DNA of 64,000 bases from Protula sp. h YS-2021 (GCA_949752745.1 OX457027.1:85423936-85487935); one strand, 5' to 3'. Numbered from the stretch's first letter, positions 27,101 to 33,724 are shown. Notes: generated by a model not told the origin, from the sequence alone. Program-made: numbers and translations.

Positions 27101-30100
27101 AGCAGGCGTCAGGGTTGTTTACTGTGCAGGCTTCAAGCAGCTGCCCATGGAGGACCAGGTGACGCTGGTGCGCGAGGCGGTCTACCCAATCACGCTGCTC
27201 TTCCACTCTCAGTTCTTCGACCCCAGTGCTAAGAGACAGAGGTAAAAATTAGTTTTTGGTTCCGGTAGTTGTTTGTTTTACCTGCTGTTATTTTGTAGCA
27301 ACAGGGTAAATTTTATCCACGAATTCTGTCTTAAAACGCCGGGAGGAATAGTCCCATAATTTATTCCCCACAGGGAGAGGGATATATGCGATCGGCCGCG
27401 TGTCGGTTTGTCGGTCTCATCAACAGCTTGTTAATGCGATAACTTAAAAACTGCTGCAAGGATTTTAATGAAACTTGGTATGTAGCTTCTATGGGAACAA
27501 ACACAGATCAGTAGTGTAAATGGACCAGGTTCGTCAAAGGAAAATGGACCAGTTGGACTTTGAATTTACCAAATCCTGAAAATTATTCTGCTTCGAAATG
27601 GGTTTGTTAACACGATATCTCAAGAACAACTGCAGCGATTTTAATGAAACTTGGTATGTAGCTTCTGTGGGAACAAACACAGATCAGTATTGTAAATGGG
27701 CTAGGGTCGTCCAAGGAAAATGGACCAACTGGACTTAGAAAATTTCAGCTCTTGATTGATTATTGATGGCCGTGTTTAACTGATGGGGGACCTGTGGGGA
27801 ATATGTGGGCTATGCACACTGCTCTAGTCGTTTGTGTTACAGTAGTGTTAGCTGTTGCTTGTGTTATCAGTCTAGCTGTTTGTGTTACCTGCTGTTACTT
27901 TGTAGCGACAGGGTAAATTTTATCCACGAATTCTGTCTTAAAACGCCTGGAGGAATAATCGCATAATTTCTCATTAGTGCCCGCTATGCTCAGTGGTGAT
28001 AGAAGCTCCGGGCTGGTTACGCCACTGTTCTGAGTAAAACACAGCCGTTTTTCAGTATGCGAAGTAGCGGAATATACTTTTACAACTGATTTAACTTTAT
28101 CTCAAGCAAACGAAATGGTGCAAGAAGTTGTCGCAGATGAAGGGATGGATCCGTCTCGCGATCCGATCCGAGGTGGGGGATTGGATGGGATAAAAACATC
28201 CAAAATTACGTTATTTGTGGTGAAGAGAGAGAGAGGAGTGGGAAAACTAAAGCCAAAGTAGCGCCATTCCCCCCGGGGGGTGGGGGAGGGCATATGACTG
28301 CATTACTTGGAACGATTTGATTGGCGCAGGTGGTTTTACGATTTGATTGGTGCAGGTGGTTTTACGATTTGATTGGCGCAGGTGGTTTTACGATTTGATT
28401 GGTGCAGGTGGTTTTACGATTTGATTGGTGCAGGTGGTTTTACGATTTGATTGGCGTAGGTGGTTTTGCAACACGGACGAAGAGCGGGAGAAGATCTGGT
28501 ACTACTTCCCCAAGTTCAAGGAGCTGAACGGACACATCGTGTACAGCGGCATGTTGTTCAGCGAGCTGCGCGTCACGGCCGACGAGTACGCCTTCCTCTG
28601 TGCCCTCATGGTCTTCTCTACAGGCATGTATGCGTCACCACCTGGCACACAGCCAAGTACGCTCTTTTCTTCACTCTAAACTCATTTTCCAACATACACC
28701 CCACCCCCTCAAAACGGAGGGGGGGGGGAGTTTTAAGACCAGCTGACTTCATCGGGCCGGTCTTATCACATCGGTGGGGGGGGGGGGGGGGGGGTGGGGG
28801 AGCAGCCGTCGTCTGTATGTACGTGTGTACATATGTACGTATGTAAATTTTCCTTAAGTGCTTTTTCTCCCTAAGTTTTGATCGGATTCCTTTGAAATTT
28901 TGTACGAATGTTCTCTAGGTAGGCCTCTCTTGAAAAATTACTTTTATAAGTTTCGGCATTTATAGGTTTTGGTTGCCAATGTTTAATTTTTTTGTGAGCC
29001 ATTTAGTCGTATCACTATAGGGGGCTTGAATGTATGTGCTTATGTTTAAACTTTTTCTTTAACATATTTTTAAACTTTTTCTTTAGAATGCTACTCCTCC
29101 TGCAGTTTTGTTCCAATCGTTTTGACATTACGCAGGAATGTTCCTGGGTGGTCCCCCACCTGGCTATTTCTTTTTTGACGAATGACGAAAAACTGACAAA
29201 ATGGCGACACTTTTTGTGCGCGTTTTGGCCCATTTTTAAAATGCTACTCCTTGTACAGTTTTACTCAATCATTTAGATGTTACGGAGGGATGTTCCCCAG
29301 CGGTTTACCTACCAGGCTAGTATTTTTTCACGGTTCACTTTTTTCGCAAATGACCAAAAAGTGCCTGAAATGATGGAATTGTGACGTGAATCGTCAAAAC
29401 TCAACCTCTCCAACATCCCTTTTCGGGTAGCTTCCACCCGTGAAAATTCGTTTTTGTGTATTAGAATCATTTTTGGCTTAACAGTATTCGATTCAGAGTT
29501 TTTCTCTCTTTCCTTGTTTGATAACTCGGCTGGGTCATTCCTTGGACATGCTTGTTATTTTTTTTGGCAGTGGCAGTTTGGCAGTGTACGCAAGGATATT
29601 GATGTCGTCGTATTGTCTTGACAGTTTGATTAGAGGCAGCAGACATAGTACCTGCGTGGATAGCAGTTTTTTTTTTTTTGTTTTTTTTTTTTTTTTTTGC
29701 TAATAAGCAGTTTTTTGGCGATTCGCCGAAAATTAGCGGAAATACTGACCATAAACCATTTTTGTATTAAAATCTTTACCGACGCAAGGTACTAAAATTT
29801 ACTGTCTTGAAATTATGGTAGTCACAGATCCTGACATCACTATTCGTGAGTTGGGGCGTTATCCATGGACAATCTTTTTTTTTTTTTTTGTGCACCACCA
29901 AAAATAGTTCTCTTGCCGCCGTTTTATAGTTTTAGGGGTCAAATTTTTTTAAATAGTTCTTCCAGGTAATTTTAGTCAGATGGCTTTCATTTTTTCAGGC
30001 GTAGTCCAACGCCGAGGATTCTTTGAAATTTACTTTTTCTGAGATGCCCCTGGAGATTAACTAAATGCCGGGCTTTGAAAAATGTTCAGCTTTTATAATG

Positions 30101-32893
30101 CTGCTACCACTTCTTGGCGACCCAATAAACCTATTGGTACTTGAGTCACTAGATCTGGGCTGGTCACAATGTCCCGGGACATTCTTTTTTTTAAATGTTG
30201 CGTTTGAAGCGATAAAAACGCTTTCTCTAACAAACCTACTCGGTATTTCACCTGCGTCATTGTGTTTCTTGACTGGCAGTTAGTGTGCATTTCTTCTTCT
30301 CCCTGATTCGAAGCTTGCTATTGACAATGTGCTACGAGTTCTCAATGTGTGACACTGACCCTTCTTTCTTTCTCTCCCTCCTGTCCCCTCAATTTTTCTT
30401 GAATATAAAAAAATTCTTGTAAAATTGTTTGTATAATTTAGCTGAATCAGCTGATTTCTCTTTCGCGGTGTGCATGTAACTGTACAGTTAGCTTGTGTGA
30501 ATACAAAGGTTGGTGAGTACAAGAGTGGGTCATTTCTTGAAAAATCACTTATTTGACCTTTCGCCTAAAATGAGTCAATTGGCGGCATTTTGAATCTTTT
30601 GTGAGGCGTTTTCCAAAATGGGTTGCCTGCTGCATTTAGATTCGATTTAATCTAAGTTTTAGAGTTATAATGTTCATGTAATATTTTTTTAAAATGCTAC
30701 CACCTTTTAGGCTGTTCTTAAAATGCTACTACCACTTTTTGGCGGCCCTACAAGCCTTTGATACTTGATTCACTAGATCTCGGCTTCTCACGATGTCTCT
30801 GGACATTCTTGGTTTTCTTTCGGCATCCAGATAAATATATGATGTGTTTATAGATGCCTTTATGGTGAAAGACAACGAGAAAATAAAGAGGATACTGGAC
30901 AGCATATCGCACGCCATGATCAGCTACTTTGAAGGCAAGTGCTTGACTGCCGTGTAGATAACGTGTAGATAACGTGTAGATAACGTGTAATGCTTGTGAG
31001 AAGTTAGTGCAAGTGAGTCGACTGCAGTAGCCACTGTGAAGGGTGGGCGATAATTGCGAAGGTTTTCACGACGCCCATTGTTCAGTCGGCTGCACACACT
31101 ACAGACTGCTGTGTTAAAGATTTTCTGGGTGGATTTTTTTCTGACTTGAATAGAAAAGAATAGAATTAAGGAAGAAAAATAATCGAAAGGCGGTTACCTT
31201 AGCGGCAGTCAGCATATCTGTATAAAAACTTGAACAATGAAAAAATGAAAGGAAAAAACTAAATTAAAAGGGGAAAAAATATGAATTGTAAATCCCACGT
31301 ATTTTGCAGTACCTGTATTTGTTGTAGCAAAAACAAAAAATGCCAAAAAAAACGATGTTTTTATAATTTCGGGATGATAGTGCGATGACTGAGGATGGTT
31401 GAAAATGAAGTGGTAGTGGTTGAGGATGATGGGGCGATGATTGAGGATGATGGGGCGATGATTGAGGATGATTGGGCAGTGATTGAGGATGATGGGCGAT
31501 GATTGAGGATGATGGGGCAGTGATTGAAGATGATGGGGCGATGATTGAGGATGATGGGGCGATGATTGAGGATGATGGGGCGATGATTGAGGATGATGGG
31601 GCGATGATTGAGGATGATGGGTGATGATTTAGGATGATGGGGCGATGATTGAGGATGATGGGTGATGATTGAGGATGACGGGATAGTGGTTGAGGATGAT
31701 TGAGGATGATGGGGCGATGATTGAGGATGATGGGGCAGTGATTGAGGATGATGGGCGATGATTGAGGTTGATGGGGCAGTGATTGAAGATGATGGGGCGA
31801 TGATTGAGGATGATGGGGCGATGATTGAGGATGATGGGGCGATGATTGAGGATGATGGGGCGATGATTGAGGATGATGGGGCAGTGATTGAGGATGATGG
31901 GGCGATGATTGAGGATGATTGAAGATGATGGGGCGATGATTGAGGATGATGGGGCGATGATTGAGGATGATGGGGCGATGATTGAGGATGATGGGTGATG
32001 ATTGAAGATGATGGGATAGTGGTTGAGGATGATTGAGGATGATGGGGCGATGATTGAGGATGATGGGGCAGTGATTGAGGATGATGGGCGATGATTGAGG
32101 TTGATGGGGCAGTGATTGAGGATGATGGGGCGATGATTGAGGATGATGGGACAGTGACTGTGGATGATGAGCGTTGATTGAGGATGATTGAGGATGATGG
32201 GTGGTAATTGAGGATGATGGGGCGAGGATTGAGGATGATTGAGGATGATGGGTGGGAATTGAGGATGATGGGGCAATGATTGAGGATGATGGGACAGTGA
32301 CTGTGGATGATGGGCGTTGATTGAGGATGATTGAGGATGATGGGTGGTAATTGAGGATGATGAGGCGATGATTGAGGATGATTGAGGATGATGGGTGGTA
32401 ATTGAGGATGACGGAGCGATAGTTGAGGATGATTGAGGATGATGGGACAATGACTGTGGATGATGGGGCGATGATTGAGGATGATTGAGGATGATGGGGC
32501 AGTGGTTGAGTATGATTGAGGATGATGGGGCGACGATTGAGGATGATGGAGCGATGATTGAGGATGATTGAGGATGATGGGGCGATGATTGAGGATGATG
32601 GGGCGACGATTGAGGATGATGGGGCGATGATTGAGGATGATGGGGCGATGATTGAGGATGATTGAGGATGATGGGGCGATGATTGAGGATGATGGGGCGA
32701 TTGATCGGGATGCTTGTATTTGGCTACAGAGACGGGTCGGGATCCTAACCGCGCGGGGACGCTGATACTCCGCCTGTCAGAGCTCAAGCGTGCCAACTAC
32801 GAGCACACACAGATCGCCATGCAGGTGCAGAGGGAGAACCCCGACATTGACTTCTCGCAGCTCTGGCACGAAATGTTCCTCTACAAGACCTGA
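5359..32893 (+). CDS. 2DBD-NR: nuclear receptor with two DNA-binding domains (2DBD-NR), 13 coding exons
   Basis: This is a ligand-type transcription factor expected to bind DNA in the nucleus. Joining 5359-6108, 9682-9805, 12831-12988, 16253-16400, 17086-17198, 17767-17914, 19417-19547, 20034-21516, 23772-24020, 27130-27241, 28460-28623, 30854-30934 and 32730-32893 gives 3825 nt and 1274 residues, with every junction phase matching. DBD1 has zinc cysteines C323, C326, C340, C343 and C361, C367, C377, C380, with P-box CEACKK. DBD2 has C410, C413, C427, C430 and C448, C454, C464, C467, with P-box CEGCKG. The ligand-binding domain spans about 1033-1274, with the helix 3-5 signature at 1096-1115 and AF-2 core LWHEMF at 1265-1270. 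The tandem DBDs and this P-box pair define the known 2DBD-NR family of flatworms, molluscs and Daphnia. Introns 11 and 12 need GC donors. The start ATG has a good context (A at -3, G at +4). No polyadenylation site was identified. Confidence 0.93.
6103..7015. repeat. 18-bp minisatellite starting at the exon 1 donor, split by a hAT MITE
   Basis: Units of about 18 bp resembling TGTCACAGGTACTGCCTC run from 6103 to 6481 and continue from 6876 to about 7015. The first unit is the exon 1 end plus its donor (GTCACAG|GTACTG), so later copies carry donor-like sites. A 394-bp transposon lies between the two blocks. Confidence 0.85.
6482..6875. mobile_element. hAT-type non-autonomous element (MITE), 394 bp
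   Basis: The element starts TAGTGATGTGA and ends TCACATCACTA, an exact 11-bp terminal inverted repeat. Both flanks carry the 8-bp sequence GTCACAGG (6474-6481 and 6876-6883). An 8-bp target duplication and TAGTG-type ends fit the hAT superfamily. There is no coding capacity. The interior contains 'GGTTCGGTTT'-like inverted motifs. Confidence 0.85.
7016..7485. other. intron 1 sequence, nothing recognised
   Basis: I see no gene or clear repeat in this part of intron 1. Confidence 0.3.
7486..7840. repeat. dispersed repeat, family D head and 145-bp body units
   Basis: The start resembles 'TATCCCCTGTGAAACGGAGG' followed by a CCGTCCGTCTGTCC run. The same head precedes arrays at 14189 and 25313. 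Two body units share 'TTTTGTCCGGCCGACTTCT' at about 7573 and 7753. Confidence 0.6.
7846..8880 (+). pseudogene. non-LTR retrotransposon endonuclease (EEP) fragment, interrupted by a transposon
   Basis: Residues encoded at about 7846-7945 (RCIDAIFTN ... DLYFT) and at 8845-8880 ([10 protein letters not shown]) match the end of an endonuclease/exonuclease/phosphatase domain. A similar but uninterrupted stretch lies at 26338-26632 ([10 protein letters not shown] ... [10 protein letters not shown]). An 891-bp hairpin element splits this copy between the threonine and the aspartate of FTDHK. This is a dead fragment with no reverse transcriptase nearby. Confidence 0.7.
7946..8836. mobile_element. foldback/TIR element, 891 bp, with 8-bp target duplication
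   Basis: The ends are inverted repeats of about 135 bp, rich in CCTACG (left from GGTAACTGCCCATTTGTCC; right end reads CAAATGGGCCGTCATC). They are flanked by CTTCACTG at 7938-7945 and 8837-8844. Removing the element and one duplication restores the reading frame of the surrounding endonuclease fragment. The interior is AT-rich without a transposase. The 8-bp duplication suggests mobilisation by a hAT-like transposase. Confidence 0.85.
8881..9681. other. 3' part of intron 1, nothing recognised
   Basis: I see no repeat family or gene. The intron ends in a modest pyrimidine stretch and GACGCAG at 9675-9681. Confidence 0.4.
9682..9805 (+). CDS. 2DBD-NR: 2DBD-NR exon 2 (residues 251-291)
   Basis: This 124-nt exon starts in phase 0 and ends in phase 1 at GAAG|GTAAAC. 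It encodes Ser/Pro/Gly-rich A/B-domain sequence with VTIKEEP at residues 280-286. That contains a psi-K-x-E sumoylation-type motif (IKEE 282-285) of the kind found in many nuclear receptors. The acceptor at 9681 is chosen by phase; an AG at 9634 would break the frame. Confidence 0.75.
9806..11049. other. 5' part of intron 2, nothing recognised
   Basis: This is AT-rich intron sequence without a clear repeat, RNA or exon. Confidence 0.4.
11050..11715. repeat. about 45-50 bp minisatellite in intron 2
   Basis: About 14 units share GTATGAACGGGGCTCGTAT and 'GTGCGTGCCACAAA'. Open frames on both strands here are repeat artefacts, with short C/M/Y-rich periodic translations. Confidence 0.85.
11716..12830. 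other. 3' part of intron 2, nothing recognised
   Basis: This is AT-rich intron DNA with some repeated 'TTCATATGATG'-like words. The intron ends GTGTTTTTAG at 12821-12830. Confidence 0.4.
12831..12988 (+). CDS. 2DBD-NR: 2DBD-NR exon 3: first zinc finger of DBD1 (residues 292-344)
   Basis: The exon starts in phase 1 and ends in phase 0 at TGCAAG|GTAATA. It carries C-x2-C-x13-C-x2-C (C323, C326, C340, C343) and ends within the P-box, CEACK|K. The alanine in CEACKK is unusual among nuclear receptors and is characteristic of the first DBD of 2DBD receptors. Confidence 0.95.
13060..13435. repeat. 17-bp minisatellite in intron 3
   Basis: About 22 degenerate units of TTTATGAGATATTCAGG lie shortly downstream of exon 3. 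A roughly 150-bp higher-order duplication is apparent, because the order of unit variants repeats. Confidence 0.85.
13436..14188. other. intron 3 sequence, nothing recognised
   Basis: I see no gene or clear repeat apart from a CCGGAATAGACTAACGT phrase near 14128 that resembles phrases near 38090 and 38390. Confidence 0.35.
14189..15565. repeat. about 165-bp tandem repeat, family D
   Basis: The array starts with the head CCCCCGTAAAACGGAGGG and a GTCTGTCC run. Eight units of about 165 bp follow, each with CAGTCTCACGCGTCTACAG, GCAGTGCAGTGACCAAGAAT and 'GACAAAATGGCGGAC'. Units 2-8 are very similar, so the array expanded recently. Minus-strand open frames of 94 residues here are repeat artefacts. 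Confidence 0.9.
15566..16252. other. 3' part of intron 3, nothing recognised
   Basis: I see no gene. The intron ends TTTATGTTTCAG at 16241-16252. Confidence 0.4.
16253..16400 (+). CDS. 2DBD-NR: 2DBD-NR exon 4: second zinc finger of DBD1 (residues 345-393)
   Basis: This 148-nt exon is phase 0 at the start and phase 1 at the end (CCAG|GTATTG). It begins KFYLRCLK and carries C-x5-C-x9-C-x2-C (C361, C367, C377, C380), then [10 protein letters not shown]. Its length and phases equal those of exon 6. Confidence 0.95.
16401..17085. other. intron 4
   Basis: This is a 685-bp intron with no repeat or RNA recognised. It ends GTTTCGCAG. Confidence 0.5.
17086..17198 (+). CDS. 2DBD-NR: 2DBD-NR exon 5: first zinc finger of DBD2 (residues 394-431)
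   Basis: The exon starts in phase 1 and ends in phase 0 at TGCAAG|GTAAAA. It supplies a 16-residue linker from DBD1, then C410, C413, C427, C430. It ends inside P-box CEGCK|G, the P-box usual in receptors that bind AGGTCA half-sites. Confidence 0.95.
17199..17766. other. intron 5
   Basis: This 568-bp intron begins with a C/T-rich tract at 17205-17285. No other feature was recognised. Confidence 0.5.
17767..17914 (+). CDS. 2DBD-NR: 2DBD-NR exon 6: second zinc finger of DBD2 (residues 432-480)
   Basis: This 148-nt exon, phase 0 to phase 1, begins [15 protein letters not shown]. It carries C448, C454, C464, C467, then [10 protein letters not shown], a canonical end of a nuclear-receptor DBD. 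The donor is CAAG|GTAACA. Confidence 0.95.
18075..18340. repeat. two direct repeats of about 122 bp in intron 6
   Basis: Two units share 'CTAGGACGACCAAATTT', 'GGAGACATA' and 'AAATAGACATTGAAATTT'-type segments. Confidence 0.65.
18595..19160. repeat. about 140-bp tandem repeat in intron 6
   Basis: Four degenerate units contain TATCTCGAAAACGGTTAGAG, 'TTATTTTCGACCCTTTGGG' and 'ACCTCGGTGACC'. No coding function is visible. Confidence 0.75.
19417..19547 (+). CDS. 2DBD-NR: 2DBD-NR exon 7: C-terminal extension/hinge start (residues 481-524)
   Basis: The exon encodes the basic segment just after DBD2 ([13 protein letters not shown], residues 481-493). This resembles the C-terminal extension of receptor DBDs, including the LGRQSN/LGRMSN-like motif. 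It runs from phase 1 to phase 0, with donor CCAAG|GTAACC. Confidence 0.9.
19548..19690. repeat. about 30-33 bp short tandem repeat after exon 7
   Basis: Four units of the type CAGCTGTTAGAGCACACCTC lie directly downstream of the exon 7 donor in intron 7. Confidence 0.7.
20034..21516 (+). CDS. 2DBD-NR: 2DBD-NR exon 8: long hinge (residues 525-1018)
   Basis: This 1483-nt exon, phase 0 to phase 1, encodes nearly 500 residues rich in Ser, Asp, Glu, Pro and Gly. No folded domain is recognised, so it is probably disordered. It has a second sumoylation-like motif, LKSEP, at residues 538-542. Most nuclear-receptor hinges are tens of residues long, so this is very long. The open frame continues only 17 nt past the donor AGTG|GTAAGA before a stop, which supports the exon end. 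Confidence 0.9.
21770..22085. repeat. dispersed repeat family A copy
   Basis: Phrases such as 'AGAACGACAACTCGGATCA', 'CGTGACGTCATATG' and 'TCAGCTTCAAACTTTGT' match the copy at 33940-34440. Confidence 0.6.
22086..22995. repeat. dispersed repeat family B copy
   Basis: It contains C-rich sequence (22173-22200), 'AAAACCTGCCTGTCTGTGACCACTT'-type units (22510-22680) and a GTTTTTGTTTACAAAAACAA palindrome (22830-22850). The order matches 34480-36100. Confidence 0.6.
23030..23340. repeat. 22-bp minisatellite in intron 8
   Basis: About 14 units of AAATTGTCAGTGTGGCGGAT with single-base variants (GATCT, GATCG, GAATCT). Confidence 0.9.
23772..24020 (+). CDS. 2DBD-NR: 2DBD-NR exon 9: start of ligand-binding domain, helices 1-3 (residues 1019-1101)
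   Basis: The exon begins after TTGGCAG in phase 1 and ends in phase 1 at ATTCCTG|GTACGT. It encodes the LBD start (FDWCQLDD, 1033 on) through helix 3 ([10 protein letters not shown], ending 1101). The last 40 nt and the donor are copied nine more times downstream, so the donor used cannot be settled by eye. The first donor joins to exon 10 with a perfect LBD signature. Confidence 0.9.
23981..25005. repeat. 106-bp minisatellite: ten copies of exon 9 end plus donor plus intron start
   Basis: Copies begin at about 23981, 24087, 24193, 24299, 24404, 24509, 24615, 24721, 24827 and 24933. Each contains about 40 bp of coding sequence (AAGTACACGCTGCGCTTTGT ... ATTCCTG), the donor GTACGT, and a C-rich intronic part. 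The last copy has diverged. Because 106 is not a multiple of three, a continuous reading frame cycles through three frames, which creates three long artefact open frames. Confidence 0.95.
25313..26337. repeat. dispersed/tandem repeat, family D variant
   Basis: The head 'GGAACCGGACGGATATAGTT' plus CCGTCTGTCC runs occurs at about 25325 and again at about 25820. About six units of 170-180 bp follow with 'CAGTCTCACGCGCCTACAGC', 'GTGGGTGGATTGATTT' and 'CATCCCGCAGTGCAGTGACC'. They are related to the array at 14189-15565. Confidence 0.85.
26338..26632 (+). pseudogene. non-LTR retrotransposon endonuclease (EEP) domain fragment
   Basis: The encoded segment includes [12 protein letters not shown] (the conserved GDFN-like motif, here GEFN), [10 protein letters not shown] and FTDHKAVW. 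These match the C-terminal part of the EEP endonuclease of LINE-type elements. It starts abruptly at the end of the family D repeat and has no reverse transcriptase downstream, so it is a fragment in intron 9 of the receptor gene. It resembles the broken copy at 7846-8880. Confidence 0.75.
26855..27115. repeat. about 40-bp minisatellite before exon 10
   Basis: Five to seven units of the type GCTGATCGGCGTGTTACCATGGTGA run to within about 15 bp of the exon 10 acceptor at 27129. Confidence 0.8.
27130..27241 (+). CDS. 2DBD-NR: 2DBD-NR exon 10: LBD helices 3-5 (residues 1102-1138)
   Basis: It encodes [20 protein letters not shown], which with the end of exon 9 forms the nuclear-receptor LBD signature (F..KxxPGFxxLxxxDQxxLL type). 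It starts in phase 1 and ends in phase 2 at CAGAG|GTAAAA. Confidence 0.93.
27290..27970. repeat. direct repeats in intron 10
   Basis: A 65-bp segment at about 27297-27361 (ACAGGGTAAATTTTATCCAC ...) recurs at 27905-27968. Between them are a family D-like head (about 27362) and two units of about 145 bp sharing ATTTTAATGAAACTTGGTAT. Confidence 0.7.
28309..28469. repeat. 26-bp minisatellite carrying the exon 11 acceptor
   Basis: Six units place AG at 28329, 28355, 28381, 28407, 28433 and 28459, each followed by GTGGTTTT. The last unit is the true acceptor and first bases of exon 11 (CGTAG|GTGGTTTTGC). The unit is GTGGTTTTACGATTTGATTG plus GCGCAG or GTGCAG. Confidence 0.93.
28460..28623 (+). CDS. 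2DBD-NR: 2DBD-NR exon 11: LBD helices 5-8 (residues 1139-1193)
   Basis: It encodes [19 protein letters not shown] through [10 protein letters not shown]. It starts in phase 2. To stay in frame with exon 12 it must end at CTACAG|GCATGT, a GC donor. The nearby GT at 28628 gives a stop in exon 12. The joined product FSTD at the helix 7/8 boundary matches the conserved FS/N-x-D of nuclear receptors. Confidence 0.9.
28685..28802. repeat. C-rich and G-rich homopolymer tracts
   Basis: A G run of about 18-20 lies at 28777-28801, after a shorter G run at 28720-28728. These are potential G-quadruplex-forming tracts in intron 11, and their length may be inexact in the assembly. Confidence 0.6.
28850..29700. 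repeat. dispersed repeat, family C copy
   Basis: It matches 3800-4560, including CGTATCACTATAGGGGGCTT at about 29008 and the GCTACTCCTCCTGCAGTTTT phrase. It ends in T runs near 29669-29699. Confidence 0.65.
29701..30853. other. 3' part of intron 11
   Basis: A segment near 30095-30200 and one near 30715-30830 are diverged direct copies ('TGCTACCACTT', 'ACTAGATCT', 'GGACATTCTT'). Nothing else was recognised. The intron ends GTGTTTATAG. Confidence 0.45.
30854..30934 (+). CDS. 2DBD-NR: 2DBD-NR exon 12: LBD helix 9 region (residues 1194-1220)
   Basis: This 81-nt exon encodes [20 protein letters not shown] and on to SYFE. It is phase 1 at both ends. The donor is GAAG|GCAAGT, an exact GC-donor consensus. 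The alternative GT at 30939 would lead to a stop six codons into exon 13. It is followed by four short GTAGATAACGT repeats. Confidence 0.88.
31385..32706. repeat. 21-bp minisatellite, about 60 units, in intron 12
   Basis: Units of GATGATGGGGCGATGATTGAG with 'GATTGAGGATGATT' variants fill 1.3 kb and stop about 23 bp before the exon 13 acceptor AG. Long minus-strand frames (SSIIAP and HHPQ repeats, up to 510 residues) are artefacts of the array. Confidence 0.95.
32730..32893 (+). CDS. 2DBD-NR: 2DBD-NR exon 13: LBD helices 10-12 with AF-2, stop codon
   Basis: It encodes [20 protein letters not shown] (helix 10/11 dimerisation region) and [13 protein letters not shown], ending with TGA at 32891-32893. 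LWHEMF is a canonical AF-2 coactivator-binding helix, so ligand- or coactivator-dependent activation should be possible. The acceptor is GGCTACAG. Confidence 0.95.
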
Positions 32894-33724
32894 AGCCGTC
32901 CCCTATCCCGCCCCCCCCCCAAAGCGGGAGGGGGGAGGGGGTGCGTGGACCCTCCTACGTGTGTATGGGAACGGTCCATTACGACAGGTTGAGGTTGTGT
33001 CTTTTGATTACCAGGTCATATCGCATGCTGGTTTGTTCTTTCTTTTAAACAGTGGACTTAATTTAAGGCAGCTATGGTTGATTTTGGTTGACTAAAAGAA
33101 TGGCCCGGTGAGTGTCACGTGACATGCAGAGAGCTCCTTGGCAACAGACACATAAATGGGCCGAGCCAAGACTTCTACAAAGTGCCCGTCATTTCTTCAT
33201 TGTGGCGTGGTTGAATGAATACGTCATCTGCCCGGTGCATGGCGAGTATGACGTGCAGGGATTTCTTCCAAGCGAACACCAACAGCGTGCTGTGTACAAT
33301 TCGGAGTGTAATACACAGTACCGAGTAGAGTATAGTACTTGGTACAACATGAAGTGTACAGTACTTTGCCCAGAAGCATTATTCAGTATAAAACAACGGG
33401 CGCATGGGAGGGCTAGGGATGGGAGGGTGGGAGGGGATCTACACAATGTGAGCATGTCTTGTGTCAGTCGTCCACTGGTATCACTCAGCGCCTTGTACAG
33501 TGTATATAATATATGAATGGGTAAATCTGTCGTGACTTGAAGGGTATACATGGTCAAAGGCTGAATCAGGGGGCGTCAATCAAAGCTAAGACTTGCAAAA
33601 GGACAACTTAGTTATGTAGTTCAATTGAGTTAGTACAACGTATTTAAGCTGAATACTCGTGTAAAAAAAATTCAGTTTAATTTCAAGATTCTTTAGGGTT
33701 CTGTGGCAAACAAGAATTTCTGAG
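32894..33724 (+). other. presumed 3' UTR and flank of the receptor gene
   Basis: C and G runs occur just after the stop (32909-32942). No clear AATAAA with a downstream GT-rich element was found. A 134-codon open frame at 33112-33516 has no recognisable domain. Confidence 0.35.

Noticed and set aside
28628..28629. GT donor at GCAT|GTATGC for exon 11
   Set aside because: Its use puts exon 12 in a frame with an internal stop; the GC donor at 28624 restores the conserved LBD sequence.
30939..30940. GT donor at GGCAA|GTGC for exon 12
   Set aside because: It leads to a stop six codons into exon 13 and loses the AF-2 helix; the GC donor at 30935 keeps the frame.
31264..32796. 510-codon minus-strand open frame
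   Set aside because: It is a translation of the 21-bp minisatellite in intron 12 and has no non-repetitive domain.
33112..33516. 134-codon plus-strand open frame after the receptor stop
   Set aside because: No domain, no splice support and no periodic constraint visible; it lies in the presumed 3' region.
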